Shown: positions 9,484 to 18,850, numbered from the stretch's first letter. The stretch is 64,000 nucleotides of DNA from Pseudovibrio sp. Tun.PSC04-5.I4 (GCF_900104145.1 NZ_FNLB01000006.1:1323001-1387000); one strand, 5' to 3'. Translations and numbers: made by a program. Notes: generated by a model not told the origin, from the letters alone.

Positions 9484-9705
9484 AAGAGTTCTTTCAAGTT
9501 GAGAACTAAAAGCAATTACTAAAATTGGCTAAGTGCAAAAGTAGTTACGTCACTTGGCAGTAGGCACTGTGGCACAATGGATATATCGCAGCGAGTTTTT
9601 AAGTAGTTACCAAAAAGTTGTGAAGATGACTACACCAGCAGGGACCTTTCTCTTCTCACTCAGCGCTACTCCAGGACGGCAAACAGCGACTAATAAAGAA
9701 TAAAT

Positions 9706-9720
9706 TGGATTATAAATCCA
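9706..9720. promoter_or_regulatory. Palindrome TGGATT-ATA-AATCCA, operator-like (site 1)
   Basis: TGGATTATAAATCCA is a perfect inverted repeat with a 3-base centre. The same half-sites with the same spacing recur at 28411-28425 in front of an XRE regulator gene, and a 13-base version lies 39 bases (centre to centre) downstream at 9746. This pattern suggests a binding site for that regulator or a relative. Confidence 0.5.
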
Positions 9721-9745
9721 TATATTATATTTTATCGATTGAAAA

Positions 9746-9758
9746 GGATTATAAATCC
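9746..9758. promoter_or_regulatory. Palindrome GGATT-ATA-AATCC, operator-like (site 2)
   Basis: GGATTATAAATCC repeats the core of the palindrome at 9706-9720, including the same ATA centre. It is followed by AATATTGG. Two sites about 39 bases apart upstream of the 10072 gene suggest cooperative binding. Confidence 0.5.
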
Positions 9759-10071
9759 AATATTGGAGCAAACTGAAACATACATATATTTGAAATAGTG
9801 ATCACTAACCTACCAAATACGCTTTAATATTCAGTGTGATAGGCTGCATTGTGCGGTACCAATAGAGTGTCCTACTAAATGAATTCTTATGCATGGCGTC
9901 AAAATAATCCTCAGGAAATCTGAGGCTTCCGTGCTCGAAGAACAGGACGAATACTCCCGCCAATTCAAGAGGCACATACCACGAAGCATTCCATTGTATT
10001 TCCAAGTGTTTCGATCGCTATTCATTGAATTGGTATAAGCGGCAAAATCTGTAAATTATAGGTAGTTCGGA

Positions 10072-10752
10072 ATGGATATTATCTCTTGTGCTAGAGCTAT
10101 AACTAAACTGCGTGATCGTATTTCAGAACACGGTTTAGAGATATTCACTGACAACAATCAGATGAATTACGCATATTTTATGAAAGATACTGGTAAACGC
10201 CCCGGAGAGAATGTGGGTGTTACTTTTAATACCATCCCACCGGAGAATTCCATTTTTATATATATATGCGAGGCAGGCGAAACTCTTTCTCGTAAAACAA
10301 TTGGTGTTTGTGCAGCACGGCTAGACAGTTTGGGGGAATGGTCTCTCGCCGATTATTGGAAAGTTCATCTTCAACGCATTTACACTCATGAAGACGGTGG
10401 TATGCCTTGTATGAAGGATGAACAACCCTCCTTTGCAAATAAGCAACCTGGCCGGGTCGCATATTTGGGGGAACTGTGGGTCTCCAAAGATAAACGGGGG
10501 TTGGGTCTTGCAAAAGATCTCGTCCAACTTGCCATGCTGCTAAGTTGGGTGAATTGGAAACCGGATCTCGTCTATGGCTTCATGGTCGATGATCACGTTA
10601 CCAAAGGATTAGCTTCCAAATATGAATGGGGAATGATCAAGCCTATGGCCTTGCGTTGGGAACGCTATCCAAAAGAAATCCCCCACGATCTTTGGTATGT
10701 GGGAAGTTCCCCTGAAGATCTGGAAGATCTTGCATACCGATTATCTCAATAG
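10072..10752 (+). CDS. GNAT-like N-acyltransferase superfamily protein
   Basis: 226-aa soluble protein. The stretch LGELWVSKDKRGLGLAKDLV (about residues 130-150) looks like beta-strand 4 plus the acyl-CoA pyrophosphate loop (R/QxxGxG/A) of GNAT enzymes, followed by a C-terminal strand MIKPMALRW. The substrate is unknown. It is preceded by an AT-rich region with two palindromes that match the operator candidate of the XRE gene at 28 kb. Its last 110 bases overlap the convergent gene 10643-11224. It is a single gene with no co-directional neighbour. Confidence 0.6.
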   Translation: MDIISCARAITKLRDRISEHGLEIFTDNNQMNYAYFMKDTGKRPGENVGVTFNTIPPENSIFIYICEAGETLSRKTIGVCAARLDSLGEWSLADYWKVHLQRIYTHEDGGMPCMKDEQPSFANKQPGRVAYLGELWVSKDKRGLGLAKDLVQLAMLLSWVNWKPDLVYGFMVDDHVTKGLASKYEWGMIKPMALRWERYPKEIPHDLWYVGSSPEDLEDLAYRLSQ

Positions 10753-11224
10753 GCTGCAAAGGAAGGGCAAGGGACGCAAGCAGAACCTTGCCCGTCTTTA
10801 AATGCATCGGAAAAACCAAACGTGAGTACGTAACCCAGACACTTTCTGTTTCACTCACGCGCAAATCAGAGGAGATGACATCTAATACGGGGTGGTGATC
10901 AGAAACAGCAGCTCGGTATCCTTCAGCCACATAACTCCGAAATTGGAGATCCAGATCAGAGTTTATCTCTTCAGAAGAGCCATTCCATTTGTCACCTAAC
11001 ACTTTTGAAGCAAGTGTTTTACTGCCCGAATAAATAATCTCAGGCGTATCTTCTAGAACGTATTCACCCTTGAACTGAACAAGGTATTCAAGGTAGGGGA
11101 AAAAATCATCTGTCATTTTCCCACCGGCGCGCTCCCACAGAGAGAGTATCTCAGTGATAAAATCACCATGAATGGCTCTGTGTGCACCATGTATTGGGCA
11201 GTTCTTGATGAACCTGCTACGCAT
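10643..11224 (-). CDS. PAS-like domain protein
   Basis: 193-aa soluble protein. IHGDFITEILSLWERAGGKM and PYLEYLVQFKGEYVLEDTPE resemble the small stand-alone PAS proteins (PAS_5 type) common in alphaproteobacteria, where the domain usually has a sensory or binding role. Its start overlaps the stop of the upstream gene (11217-11477) by 8 bases, so the two form an operon. The 3' end overlaps the convergent acyltransferase gene by 110 bases. The last 40 residues may therefore be an unselected read-through if the true stop was lost. Confidence 0.6.
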   Translation of the reverse strand: MRSRFIKNCPIHGAHRAIHGDFITEILSLWERAGGKMTDDFFPYLEYLVQFKGEYVLEDTPEIIYSGSKTLASKVLGDKWNGSSEEINSDLDLQFRSYVAEGYRAAVSDHHPVLDVISSDLRVSETESVWVTYSRLVFPMHLKTGKVLLASLALPLQPIEIIGMQDLPDLQGNFPHTKDRGGFLLDSVPNARP

Positions 11225-11477
11225 CCTGATGATGGCTCCTCATATGTCGCACAACAACGAGCATTTGCCGAAGCCGGTCCATAATGATTTCCTGCTGAGC
11301 GTACGTGATCGCTTTGTAATCCTCAAAACCGAATTCTTCCAAGGAAGCTGCTTTTACAAAAGCCAGAAGATCTTCAGTTTCCATAAGCGTCAGAAACTCA
11401 CTGTAGCGCTGCTCCGTTGAAACCGGTGCTTTTTGCGTTTTTTCATTAGTTTGAAGAGTTTGGGAGGCCGAATCCAT
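11217..11477 (-). CDS. Hypothetical protein, 86 aa, upstream of PAS-like gene
   Basis: Small acidic, probably helical protein (EQRYSEFLTLMETEDLLAFV, FEDYKAITYAQQEIIMDRLR) with no cysteine-rich or membrane segment. It overlaps the PAS-like gene by 8 bases, which supports it as a real translated partner. The family is not recognised. Confidence 0.55.
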   Translation of the reverse strand: MDSASQTLQTNEKTQKAPVSTEQRYSEFLTLMETEDLLAFVKAASLEEFGFEDYKAITYAQQEIIMDRLRQMLVVVRHMRSHHQDA

Positions 11478-11826
11478 AAATCAAAACTCCAATGGAACAA
11501 AACAATAATGATGAAAATACAGGGTTCCTGCGTAGGTACAAGTGCGTTCTGAATACTCAACTCAGCGCTGTTGCATAACTCGGGCTTTGGCGTAATCTTG
11601 ACTGAAGTTTCCTTCTCTAAATATCCTGTCTATGCCGTTCTAAAACAATAACGATCGCCGACACAAGTTTCCCAAAGCTAGATGGTGGATTCAACTGATC
11701 GGAGTATAACGAGAGCTTTCACAGTCACGGTGAGTTGACGGAAGAGAACGTTGGAGATCCAATAACGGTTCCTGGACTGCAGGACCAGGTTGAGGATCCA
11801 GTTGCGTCATATTGAGGATTGATTTT
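11478..11826. other. Non-coding stretch leading into an IS3 remnant
   Basis: About 350 bases without a gene. The sequence GCGCTGTTGCATAACTCGG near 11566 resembles the terminal motif of some IS elements and may be an old IS end, but no matching second end was found. Confidence 0.3.
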
Positions 11827-12282
11827 ATGATGAAATATCGTTTGAGCGATGCGCAGATTGTCGCAATATTGAAGTAGAACGAAGGCGGCATTCCAGTTGC
11901 TCAACTGTGCCGTGAGCCTGGCATGAGCGCAGCCTCCTGTTATAAATGGCGTTCGAAGTATGGTGGCCTTGAAGCGCCTATGATCCAGTCGATGAAGCAG
12001 GCGGAGGATGAACTGCGCCGCTTCATGAAAATGTACGCAGAGCTCAGCCTACAAAACGAACATTCGAAAGAAGCTCTTGGAAAAAAAAGACTAAGGCCGT
12101 CTCAACGTAAAGAGATAGCCCGCATAGCCGTTGCGGCCAAACAGGTATCGATTATTTTGGCGTGTCGTACATCTGGTGTGAGTCCGCGTTGTTATCGCTA
12201 CATGCGGATTTTAATTGACGAGAATGCGTTGATTGCCGATTGGTTGGTGCGCTTGACGTGTGCCAATAAAACCAGAGAGTGA
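11827..12282 (+). pseudogene. IS3-family transposase OrfA remnant
   Basis: Begins MMKYRLSDAQIVAILK, then an in-frame TAG at 11875, then NEGGIPVAQLCREPGMSAASCYKWRSKYGGLE, the helix-turn-helix region of IS3 OrfA. A leucine-zipper-like part (AEDELRRFMKMYAELSLQNE) follows. After about residue 90 it reads as the N-terminus of OrfB (RPSQRKEIARIAVAAKQVS) and is cut off. No downstream catalytic DDE domain exists, so the element is dead and truncated. Confidence 0.75.
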
Positions 12283-12303
12283 ATTATGCCGAAAAATTTG
12301 AGT

Positions 12304-12783
12304 TCAGCTTTCATTTTTGAACTGTGGAGGGTGTTTTATCGCAATCCCTGCTTCTCGAAGCATTACCTCTGCCACGTCAAAGCTGTGATCCAAAGCGCCA
12401 TCGTTTTTAGGGGGTGGAGGTGAAACCACCTCAGAGATTCCAGATTGGATGATAGCTCTGGCGCAATCAGCGCAAGGGAACCGGTTGATGACAATTGTGC
12501 TGGATTGCAGTGCTGTGCCTGTCCGGGCTGCATTGTAAATCGCGTTCCTTTCGGCGTGTTCCACCCAGAAGAATTTTTCGCCACTTTTTCGATCATACCG
12601 GGTGTTATCCGCGCCACTTACACCGCGTGGTAACCCGTTATACCCGGTCGCAAGGATCACTTGGCCGGGTCCAAAAATAACAGCACCCACATGCCTGTCG
12701 CGATCATCAGACCAACTTGCAACGGTTTGGCACACCTCCAAAAAGCGAGTGTTCCATTGTTCATCTTTAGACGTGTCAGGCAT
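12304..12783 (-). CDS. dCMP/cytidine deaminase-like zinc hydrolase
   Basis: 159-aa deaminase-superfamily protein. The zinc motifs are HAERNAIY (catalytic H-x-E) and PCADCAR (PCxxC). MPDTSKDEQW is taken as the start because AAAGGAAA lies just upstream; the frame is open 10 codons further. It is the last gene of the leftward operon, 15 bases after the aldehyde dehydrogenase gene. It resembles deoxycytidylate deaminases, but within this catabolic operon it could deaminate another amino compound. That is inference. Confidence 0.8.
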   Translation of the reverse strand: MPDTSKDEQWNTRFLEVCQTVASWSDDRDRHVGAVIFGPGQVILATGYNGLPRGVSGADNTRYDRKSGEKFFWVEHAERNAIYNAARTGTALQSSTIVINRFPCADCARAIIQSGISEVVSPPPPKNDGALDHSFDVAEVMLREAGIAIKHPPQFKNES

Positions 12784-12797
12784 GTGATTTCCTTTAT

Positions 12798-14234
12798 TCA
12801 ACCAGCAAAGCAATAGGCTGTCTTAACAGTCGTATAGAATTCAGCAGCATAACGCCCCTGTTCACGAGCACCAAAAGATGACCCTTTGCGCCCCCCAAAT
12901 GCGACATGATAATCAACTCCGGCTGTCGGCAGATTGACCATCACCATACCCACATCCGCTTGACGTTTGAATTCCCTTGCAGTTTTTAGGCTTGATGTGC
13001 AAATACCGGCAGTCAGACCAAAAGGTGTGTCATTGGCAATTGCCATTGCTTCCTCAAAGCCAGCAGCTTTGATCACGGAACCGCACGGACCAAAAATTTC
13101 TTCCTGGTTGATACGCATCGCGTTATCGGTTCCCAAAAACAGGGCTGGGGCCTGAAAGAAGCCGTTTTTGCCAAGCTCTAAACGTTGACCACCAATGACT
13201 TCGGCCGCTTCGGAGCGCGCCAGATCGACGTATTTCAGGTTGGACAAAAGTTGCTTTTCATCCACCACAGGGCCGATGTGGCTGGAGGGATCAAGTGCGT
13301 CCCCAATTTTCAGGTTAGACATCGCCTTTGTCATGGCGTCCACGAATTCATCGTGAACACCAGCTTCTACGATCAGGCGTGATGAAGCCGTGCAACGTTG
13401 TCCGGTAGAAAAGAACGTCCCGTTGATGCAGGCAGGCACGGCAATTGAAAGGTCCGCATCATTCATAACGACCATGGGATTTTTACCACCCATTTCCAGC
13501 TGAACTTTCTTCAATTGCTTTCCGCAAACCTCTGCGATGTGACGTCCGGTTGCGACAGAACCGGTGAAAGAAATTGCGTCAACGTCCGGGTGGGAAATGA
13601 GAGCTTCGCCCACAGTGGACCCACGCCCCATAACAAGGTTAAACACGCCATTGGGGCAACCACATTCCACCAATAATTCAGCGATTATGTGCGCACACCC
13701 CGGCGTGAGGTCTGCTGGTTTCAAAATCACACAATTGCCATGAGCCAGTGCCGGAGCAATTTTCCAGGCAGGAATGGCAATCGGAAAATTCCACGGCGTA
13801 ATCAGCCCCACCACGCCAACGGGCTCCCGTGTTGTTTCAACGTCGATATCTGGCCGAGTTGAGGCTTGCAGGTCACCAACCTGACGCAAGCATTCGCCTG
13901 CATGGAATTTAAACACTTGAGAGGCGCGCATGGTTTCGCCAACGCCTTCTGCAAGCGTCTTTCCTTCTTCTCTGGAAAGAAAGGCCCCAATTTCCTTGCT
14001 CCGTTCAGCAAGTTTGTTGCCAACAGCATCCAGTAGATCAAACCGTTGCTGCGGGGTGGAGTTGCGCCAAGCTTCCTGTGCCGATTTGGCCGCAGCAACC
14101 GCAGCCTCAACGCTGGACGCATCACCGTAGGAGTATTCGCCGATGACGTCTTCCGTATCCGATGGGTTAATGTTGGGTTTGTAGTCCCCAAGCTTCTGCC
14201 ATTTCCCATTAATCAGGCTATCATGTTTTGTCAT
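12798..14234 (-). CDS. Aldehyde dehydrogenase, probable 2-oxoglutarate semialdehyde dehydrogenase
   Basis: 478-aa NAD(P)-dependent aldehyde dehydrogenase. It has the ITPWNFP motif, the glycine motif FTGSVATGR, the catalytic glutamate in LEMGGKNP and the catalytic cysteine in FFSTGQRCTASSR. The C-terminal end (TAGVDYHVAFGGRKGSSFGAREQG) is typical of 2,5-dioxopentanoate dehydrogenases that pair with DHDPS-family dehydratases or deaminases. Its partner is indeed adjacent (14254-15138). The likely reaction is 2-oxoglutarate semialdehyde to 2-oxoglutarate. The family is certain; the exact substrate is inferred. Confidence 0.9.
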   Translation of the reverse strand: MTKHDSLINGKWQKLGDYKPNINPSDTEDVIGEYSYGDASSVEAAVAAAKSAQEAWRNSTPQQRFDLLDAVGNKLAERSKEIGAFLSREEGKTLAEGVGETMRASQVFKFHAGECLRQVGDLQASTRPDIDVETTREPVGVVGLITPWNFPIAIPAWKIAPALAHGNCVILKPADLTPGCAHIIAELLVECGCPNGVFNLVMGRGSTVGEALISHPDVDAISFTGSVATGRHIAEVCGKQLKKVQLEMGGKNPMVVMNDADLSIAVPACINGTFFSTGQRCTASSRLIVEAGVHDEFVDAMTKAMSNLKIGDALDPSSHIGPVVDEKQLLSNLKYVDLARSEAAEVIGGQRLELGKNGFFQAPALFLGTDNAMRINQEEIFGPCGSVIKAAGFEEAMAIANDTPFGLTAGICTSSLKTAREFKRQADVGMVMVNLPTAGVDYHVAFGGRKGSSFGAREQGRYAAEFYTTVKTAYCFAG

Positions 14235-14253
14235 TTCACTATGCTTTCGTGTT

Positions 14254-15138
14254 TTATTCGGACAGATAGCTCAATTGGCTCGCCAGTTCGTCGAGTTTAC
14301 TTTTGGTTTCTTGGTTTAATGGACAAAAAGGCGGGTGGACGTGCTCCCACGCTGTTTTCCGCATTCGTTTTGAAACCAGGTATTTAATCGAGGGCACGAG
14401 ATATGGCCCCGCAATTTGCGCCCGAATTTCCCCGATGGTCCTTAACTGGTCAGAATTATCATTGTGTCGGTTGGCCCAAACTTTGGCGCAGAGTTGGCCT
14501 GTGTGATTTGTGGTTGCGGAAATGCATCCGGTAAAATTTGAGTGTGCGGCTTCGCCAAGGGACGTCTCCGAGCTTGGGAACACTTTCATGCCCGACATGG
14601 CGCTGCTGATCGCTCTGCAATACTCCAGATTTCCGGAGGAATCTTTGATCCCACAAAACCGGTCAGGTGCGGATTTATGCAAAGTTTCAATGGCTTCAAT
14701 CGGAATTTCCATTCCCGTCATCTGAGGGTAATTGTAAAAATAGATTGCAATTTTGCGGTCACCAAGGGCAGCGTTCAGTCGGTTGTACCAATCAACAAGT
14801 CCTTCATTTGTGATTGGCTTGTAGTAATAGGGGGGCAAGACCAAAGCGACTGGATAGCCCAGGTCGTCGGCTGCCAGCGTCAACTCAATGGTTTCTTGCA
14901 AGGAGGGGGTTCCCGTTCCGACCATGAGCTTGTTCTGGTCCAGCTCAGTGGCCGTCCAGCTCATGATCTCCTTGCGCGTTGTTGCTGAAAATGAGTTCGC
15001 TTCCCCTGTAGAGCCAAGTATATTTAACCCATCGCACCCGTTTTCTAAGACCCATCGGCAGTGTTCCAAGAACATCGCCTTTTGCGGTTGGCCATTTGGA
15101 TCCACAGGTGTGGGTACAGCTGCAATAATACCATGCAT
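14254..15138 (-). CDS. DHDPS/N-acetylneuraminate lyase family protein
   Basis: 294-aa TIM-barrel class I lyase. It has the GSTGEA pyruvate-carboxylate-binding motif (about residue 42), the catalytic-tyrosine region YFYNYPQMTG and the Schiff-base lysine in FCGIKDSSGN. Family members include dihydrodipicolinate synthase, keto-deoxyglucarate dehydratase and pyrroline-4-hydroxy-2-carboxylate deaminase. The adjacent semialdehyde dehydrogenase argues for one of the last two reaction types. AAGGAA precedes the ATG. Confidence 0.88.
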   Translation of the reverse strand: MHGIIAAVPTPVDPNGQPQKAMFLEHCRWVLENGCDGLNILGSTGEANSFSATTRKEIMSWTATELDQNKLMVGTGTPSLQETIELTLAADDLGYPVALVLPPYYYKPITNEGLVDWYNRLNAALGDRKIAIYFYNYPQMTGMEIPIEAIETLHKSAPDRFCGIKDSSGNLEYCRAISSAMSGMKVFPSSETSLGEAAHSNFTGCISATTNHTGQLCAKVWANRHNDNSDQLRTIGEIRAQIAGPYLVPSIKYLVSKRMRKTAWEHVHPPFCPLNQETKSKLDELASQLSYLSE

Positions 15139-15165
15139 CTCAATTCCTTAATCTTTAACTTGAAG

Positions 15166-15504
15166 TCATTGTTGAGGGGCAATTATTGGCGCTGCCGCAA
15201 CTATTGGATGATCAATTTCTGTCGTGTTTGAACTACTCCACCCACCAGGTTCACCAAGACCTGTGACTGTATCCTCGAAATACTCTCGATTAACGCGAAT
15301 GAACTCCATGTCATCGGGCGCAACTTCGTCGTCGTACCGGATGGCATCAACTGGACAGATGGTTTCGCACAATCCGCATTCGATGCATTCAATTGGATGA
15401 ATGTAGAACATTCGCCCACCTTCATAGATGCAATCTACTGGGCAGACCTTCGTACACGCCCCATCTTTAACGTCGATGCATTCCCCTTTAATAATCAGTG
15501 CCAC
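15166..15504 (-). CDS. 7Fe-8S type ferredoxin (FdxA-like)
   Basis: 112-aa ferredoxin. Cysteine pattern C-x7-C-x3-CP (CIDVKDGACTKVCP) and CIECGLCETICP give one [3Fe-4S] and one [4Fe-4S] cluster, and a long C-terminal extension is present. The start is a GTG at 15504 with GAGGAGG 5 bases upstream; the frame is open further inside the preceding gene but without homology. It differs from housekeeping FdxA at the N-terminus (VALIIKGEC). It lies 11 bases after the enoyl-CoA hydratase gene and probably carries electrons for an oxidoreductase of this operon. Confidence 0.88.
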   Translation of the reverse strand: MALIIKGECIDVKDGACTKVCPVDCIYEGGRMFYIHPIECIECGLCETICPVDAIRYDDEVAPDDMEFIRVNREYFEDTVTGLGEPGGWSSSNTTEIDHPIVAAAPIIAPQQ

Positions 15505-15515
15505 AAGCGCCTCCT

Positions 15516-16292
15516 CTATTTTCCGCGCCAGACTGGTGCCCGCTTCTCGCGAAAAGCGGTTACGCCTTCCTCGGAATCTTCGCTCAAAAGTGCGCGTAGA
15601 GTAGACGGCAAATTGATGGAACTCGCGGCTTCGATGCTCAGATGCGCGGTGTCGCGGATCGTTCGCTTGATGGAGGCAAGAGACAGCGGGGCGCATGACA
15701 CAATATCTTTGACCCAGGTTGCGACTTCCGCGTCCAGATCAGCCCGTGGCACAACCGCATTGACAAGCCCGTAATGCTTGGCTTCTGAAGCCGACATCAT
15801 GCGACCTGTCATCATCAGCCCGGCAGCGATTTTTTCAGGGATCATGCGTTGCAACATCGTCATTCCCCCTGCCATCGGCAATCGCCCGACCTTGGCTTCG
15901 GGCAGTCCGAAACGAGCGTCGTCGGTTGCGATAACGATATCGCAACCCAAGACCATCTCCATGCCGCCGCCAAGTGCAAATCCGTTGATTTTACCGATTA
16001 TCGGGACGTTCAGTGTTTGACGCGAGGCAATGCCACCAAAACCATTGGGATTAACGGATGCCCAATATTCCAGCCCGCTTGCATCAGACTCTGATTTCAA
16101 GTCTGCACCGGCACTGAAGGCACGCTCACCAGCCCCTGTTAAAACCACACAACGTACTGATGTATCGGCTTCAATTTTCTGCCAGATACTTTCGAGTTGC
16201 TCAGCCGTTTCCTGATCAACTGCATTCATTCTGTCGGGGCGGTTTATTGTTACCGTTGCCACACCATCTTTGAGGATTAGTTGGACAGTCAT
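15516..16292 (-). CDS. Enoyl-CoA hydratase/isomerase family protein
   Basis: 258-aa crotonase-fold protein. The oxyanion-hole motifs FSAGADLKSES and INGFALGGGMEM and the acidic residue region FGLPEAKVGR are present, so hydratase activity is plausible. The start overlaps the stop of the CoA-transferase gene by 4 bases (ATGA). It acts on a CoA thioester made by that neighbour; the acyl group is unknown. Confidence 0.9.
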   Translation of the reverse strand: MTVQLILKDGVATVTINRPDRMNAVDQETAEQLESIWQKIEADTSVRCVVLTGAGERAFSAGADLKSESDASGLEYWASVNPNGFGGIASRQTLNVPIIGKINGFALGGGMEMVLGCDIVIATDDARFGLPEAKVGRLPMAGGMTMLQRMIPEKIAAGLMMTGRMMSASEAKHYGLVNAVVPRADLDAEVATWVKDIVSCAPLSLASIKRTIRDTAHLSIEAASSINLPSTLRALLSEDSEEGVTAFREKRAPVWRGK

Positions 16293-17479
16293 GATGCAAC
16301 CTTTTCAACATGTGGAGCGCGTAAGTTGAATTCTGCAATGACTTCTTCGGTGTGCTCGCCCAATTGAGGAGGGGGACGGCGAACAGAGACAGGTGCGTCA
16401 CTCAAATGAACTGGCGAACCAATGAATGTAACGTCACCGAGGATGGGATGATCCACTTCAAGCAACATATTATTGATCGCAGTTTGCGGATCTTCCAGCG
16501 CTTCGCCCAAAGTTCGGACTGGAGCACATAGCAAATCCTGCGCTTCAAGCCGCTCTAGCCAATATTGTGTTGTGTTTTTTGCGAAATTCTCTCGAAACAC
16601 GTTCTGTAAGAATGGTTTGTTTTTACGCTGTGCGGATAAATCTGGATATGTTGGAGACAGGTCATCAATACCAAGGGCTGTGCAAATGTCCTGCAGCGGA
16701 TTGATCTTAAAGGCGCCGACGACGACCAAAGACCCATTCGTGGTTTCAAAAACGCCTGTCAGTGGCATGGCCGCCCAATTCAGGACTTCACGATGTTTGC
16801 TCCATTGTGCAGCTTCCTGCATCTGCATTGCGATCATGGAATCGTAAAGGGAAACACCGACTTTTTGACCGACACCGCTTTTTTCACGTGCCAGCAAGGC
16901 GGCAAGTACACCTTGGACAAGGTGCATACCGGCGGAATAATCACACAACGTGGTTGGATAGATCGACTTGGGAATTGAAGGGTCAGATGTCTTTTCCATT
17001 ACGCCGCTCATGGCCTGTGCCAATACATCTTGGCCGCCCTTGTGTGCATAAGGTCCGGTTTCACCAAAGCCCGTGCCCGAGGCGCAGATGATCCTTGGAT
17101 TAATCGCTTTTAACGTCTCATACCCAAACCCGAGGCGATCCATGACGCCTGCTCGGAAATTGTCAACAACGACATCGGAAGCGCGCACAAGGTCATAGAC
17201 CATTTGCTTGCCTGTATCCGATTTTGTGTCGATGGTGATAGATCGTTTATTTCGATTCAGCGATGAAAACACAGCATTGTTCATCGCTTCAACCGAGGTT
17301 TCACCATAGAAGCTTCGCGACAGATCGCCGGACCCAGGACGTTCCAATTTTATCACGTCGGCTCCAAAATCAGCCAACATCTGCGTGGCGCAGGGGCCGA
17401 GCATAACTTGGGTGAAATCTAAAATCCGCACGCCATCCAGCGGGTGTCCACTAATTTCAGTCACAGATTGATCCTCCAT
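16289..17479 (-). CDS. CaiB/BaiF family (class III) CoA-transferase
   Basis: 396-aa family III CoA-transferase. N-terminal GVRILDFTQVMLGPCATQML and DVIKLERPGSGD, the central GFGETGPYAHKGGQDVLAQA and the catalytic aspartate region YSAGMHLVQG are typical. A GTG start at 17464 with GGAGG upstream is an alternative to the ATG at 17479. It lies 3 bases after the FAD oxidoreductase gene. It would move CoA from a donor thioester onto the pathway acid. Confidence 0.9.
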   Translation of the reverse strand: MEDQSVTEISGHPLDGVRILDFTQVMLGPCATQMLADFGADVIKLERPGSGDLSRSFYGETSVEAMNNAVFSSLNRNKRSITIDTKSDTGKQMVYDLVRASDVVVDNFRAGVMDRLGFGYETLKAINPRIICASGTGFGETGPYAHKGGQDVLAQAMSGVMEKTSDPSIPKSIYPTTLCDYSAGMHLVQGVLAALLAREKSGVGQKVGVSLYDSMIAMQMQEAAQWSKHREVLNWAAMPLTGVFETTNGSLVVVGAFKINPLQDICTALGIDDLSPTYPDLSAQRKNKPFLQNVFRENFAKNTTQYWLERLEAQDLLCAPVRTLGEALEDPQTAINNMLLEVDHPILGDVTFIGSPVHLSDAPVSVRRPPPQLGEHTEEVIAEFNLRAPHVEKVAS

Positions 17480-17482
17480 CTC

Positions 17483-18850
17483 TTATTTTTCAACCAAAGC
17501 GTTTTCCGAGGGGATATCGCCCGGATCAGCACCTTGGGCGCGCATTTGTTTTTGAATCAGTGTGGCATCAACATCCCGAAGGGCAGTGCTGCCTTGTAAT
17601 GCAAGGGCAACTGCAACACCCGACGCTTCCCCCTGCGCCATGCAAGGCGGGATCTCGCGTGAGGATTTTTGTGCGTCAGAGTCCACCGAATAATGCCGGC
17701 CCGCGACGATGAGGTTGTCGATAGTCTTGGGTAGCAACGCCCTGTACGGCGTGTAATAATCGCGCCCACGGCATACGCTGTCTGCAAAGTGACGGCGGCT
17801 TGTGACATCATCCTTGGTGACGATGTATTCCCCCTTAAGGAGACGCGTTTGTCTGACGCCGAGCTGTTCTGCAGCACCCAGCATTTTGACATTTTCAAAG
17901 CCTGGAATATTGTCACGCGCGAATTTGAGCAGTGCCATCATTCGGTCGCGCCCTTGGTATTCGGCCTGAACCATCCCTTCAGGTGTCAAACCGTCGTACC
18001 CCGGCATATGCGGGCAGTTACACCAAACTATCCCCGGCAATGGTGTTTTCAGCCACCACATACCCCAGGCACCGCCAATAATACGCCGGGCTTGGCGGTC
18101 CAGTTTTTTGTATTCCTCGGGATTTTCGTACTCATAGGCCTCAGCGCGATCGGTATCGACATCACATAACCTGAATACGGTGGTGACGATGTACTCGCCT
18201 TTTGTGTATTCAGCACCCGCTGATGCTGCCAAGTCCAAATCGCCTGTGGCATCAACAACCATGTCCGCCATGATCGCCTGGCGTCCTACCTTTGTCTGGC
18301 AGATGACACCTTTTACTTTGGAACCCTCAACAATTGCCTCCGAAAACCAGCTGTGCAATCGGAGCTGAACACCGGCTTCGCGCACCAAATCAAGAGAAAC
18401 ACGCTTCCACGCATCAGGATCAAATGCCACTGCGTGAATAATAGGTTGAGGCATGCCTGTTTCGTGGAAATTGATACAGCCCCAGCGGGACCATTTTTGC
18501 CACATGTCCCAGCTTTTTACGCAGTCCTCGGATGGCGGATAGATCGCTGCATCCTGGCTTTTCATCCGGTCGACGAATTCTGTCACTATACCTGTCGTAA
18601 CAATCTCATCAGGGCGATCTCCAGCGCCGGTATTGACCATATCGTCAAGAACAAGAACCATCCCGCCCGACGCTTGCCCACCAAGGTGGTGATAGCGTTC
18701 AACCAATGTCACGGAACAACCTAGCCGTGCTGCTGAAACCGCCGCTGATAAACCTGCTGGCCCTGCTCCAACAACCACCACGTCTGTCTTGCTCACGACG
18801 GGTACTTGCTCACTTTTTGACATAACGAAATCTGTATGCCGTTCAGTCAT
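17483..18850 (-). CDS. FAD-dependent oxidoreductase
   Basis: 455-aa flavoprotein. The Rossmann motif TDVVVVGAGPAGLSAAVSAA is at about residues 22-42, the second FAD motif MVVDATGDLDLAASAGAEY is central, and a C-terminal VAGRHYSVDSDAQ block is present, matching the FAD_oxidored family (PF12831). The N-terminus is uncertain: an ATG 27 bases inside would give MSKSEQVPV. In other bacteria such proteins oxidise varied organic acids and thioesters. Its specificity here is unknown. First enzyme gene after the transporter. Confidence 0.85.
   Translation of the reverse strand: MTERHTDFVMSKSEQVPVVSKTDVVVVGAGPAGLSAAVSAARLGCSVTLVERYHHLGGQASGGMVLVLDDMVNTGAGDRPDEIVTTGIVTEFVDRMKSQDAAIYPPSEDCVKSWDMWQKWSRWGCINFHETGMPQPIIHAVAFDPDAWKRVSLDLVREAGVQLRLHSWFSEAIVEGSKVKGVICQTKVGRQAIMADMVVDATGDLDLAASAGAEYTKGEYIVTTVFRLCDVDTDRAEAYEYENPEEYKKLDRQARRIIGGAWGMWWLKTPLPGIVWCNCPHMPGYDGLTPEGMVQAEYQGRDRMMALLKFARDNIPGFENVKMLGAAEQLGVRQTRLLKGEYIVTKDDVTSRRHFADSVCRGRDYYTPYRALLPKTIDNLIVAGRHYSVDSDAQKSSREIPPCMAQGEASGVAVALALQGSTALRDVDATLIQKQMRAQGADPGDIPSENALVEK

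Larger units (their letters stand above)
9484..10071. other. AT-rich intergenic region with two palindromes
   Basis: About 590 bases without a convincing gene. Short open frames at 9805-10025 (minus) lack start signals and family likeness. The AT-rich core (9700-9790) contains two copies of a GGATTATAAATCC palindrome, annotated separately. It probably holds the promoter region of the gene starting at 10072. Confidence 0.5.
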
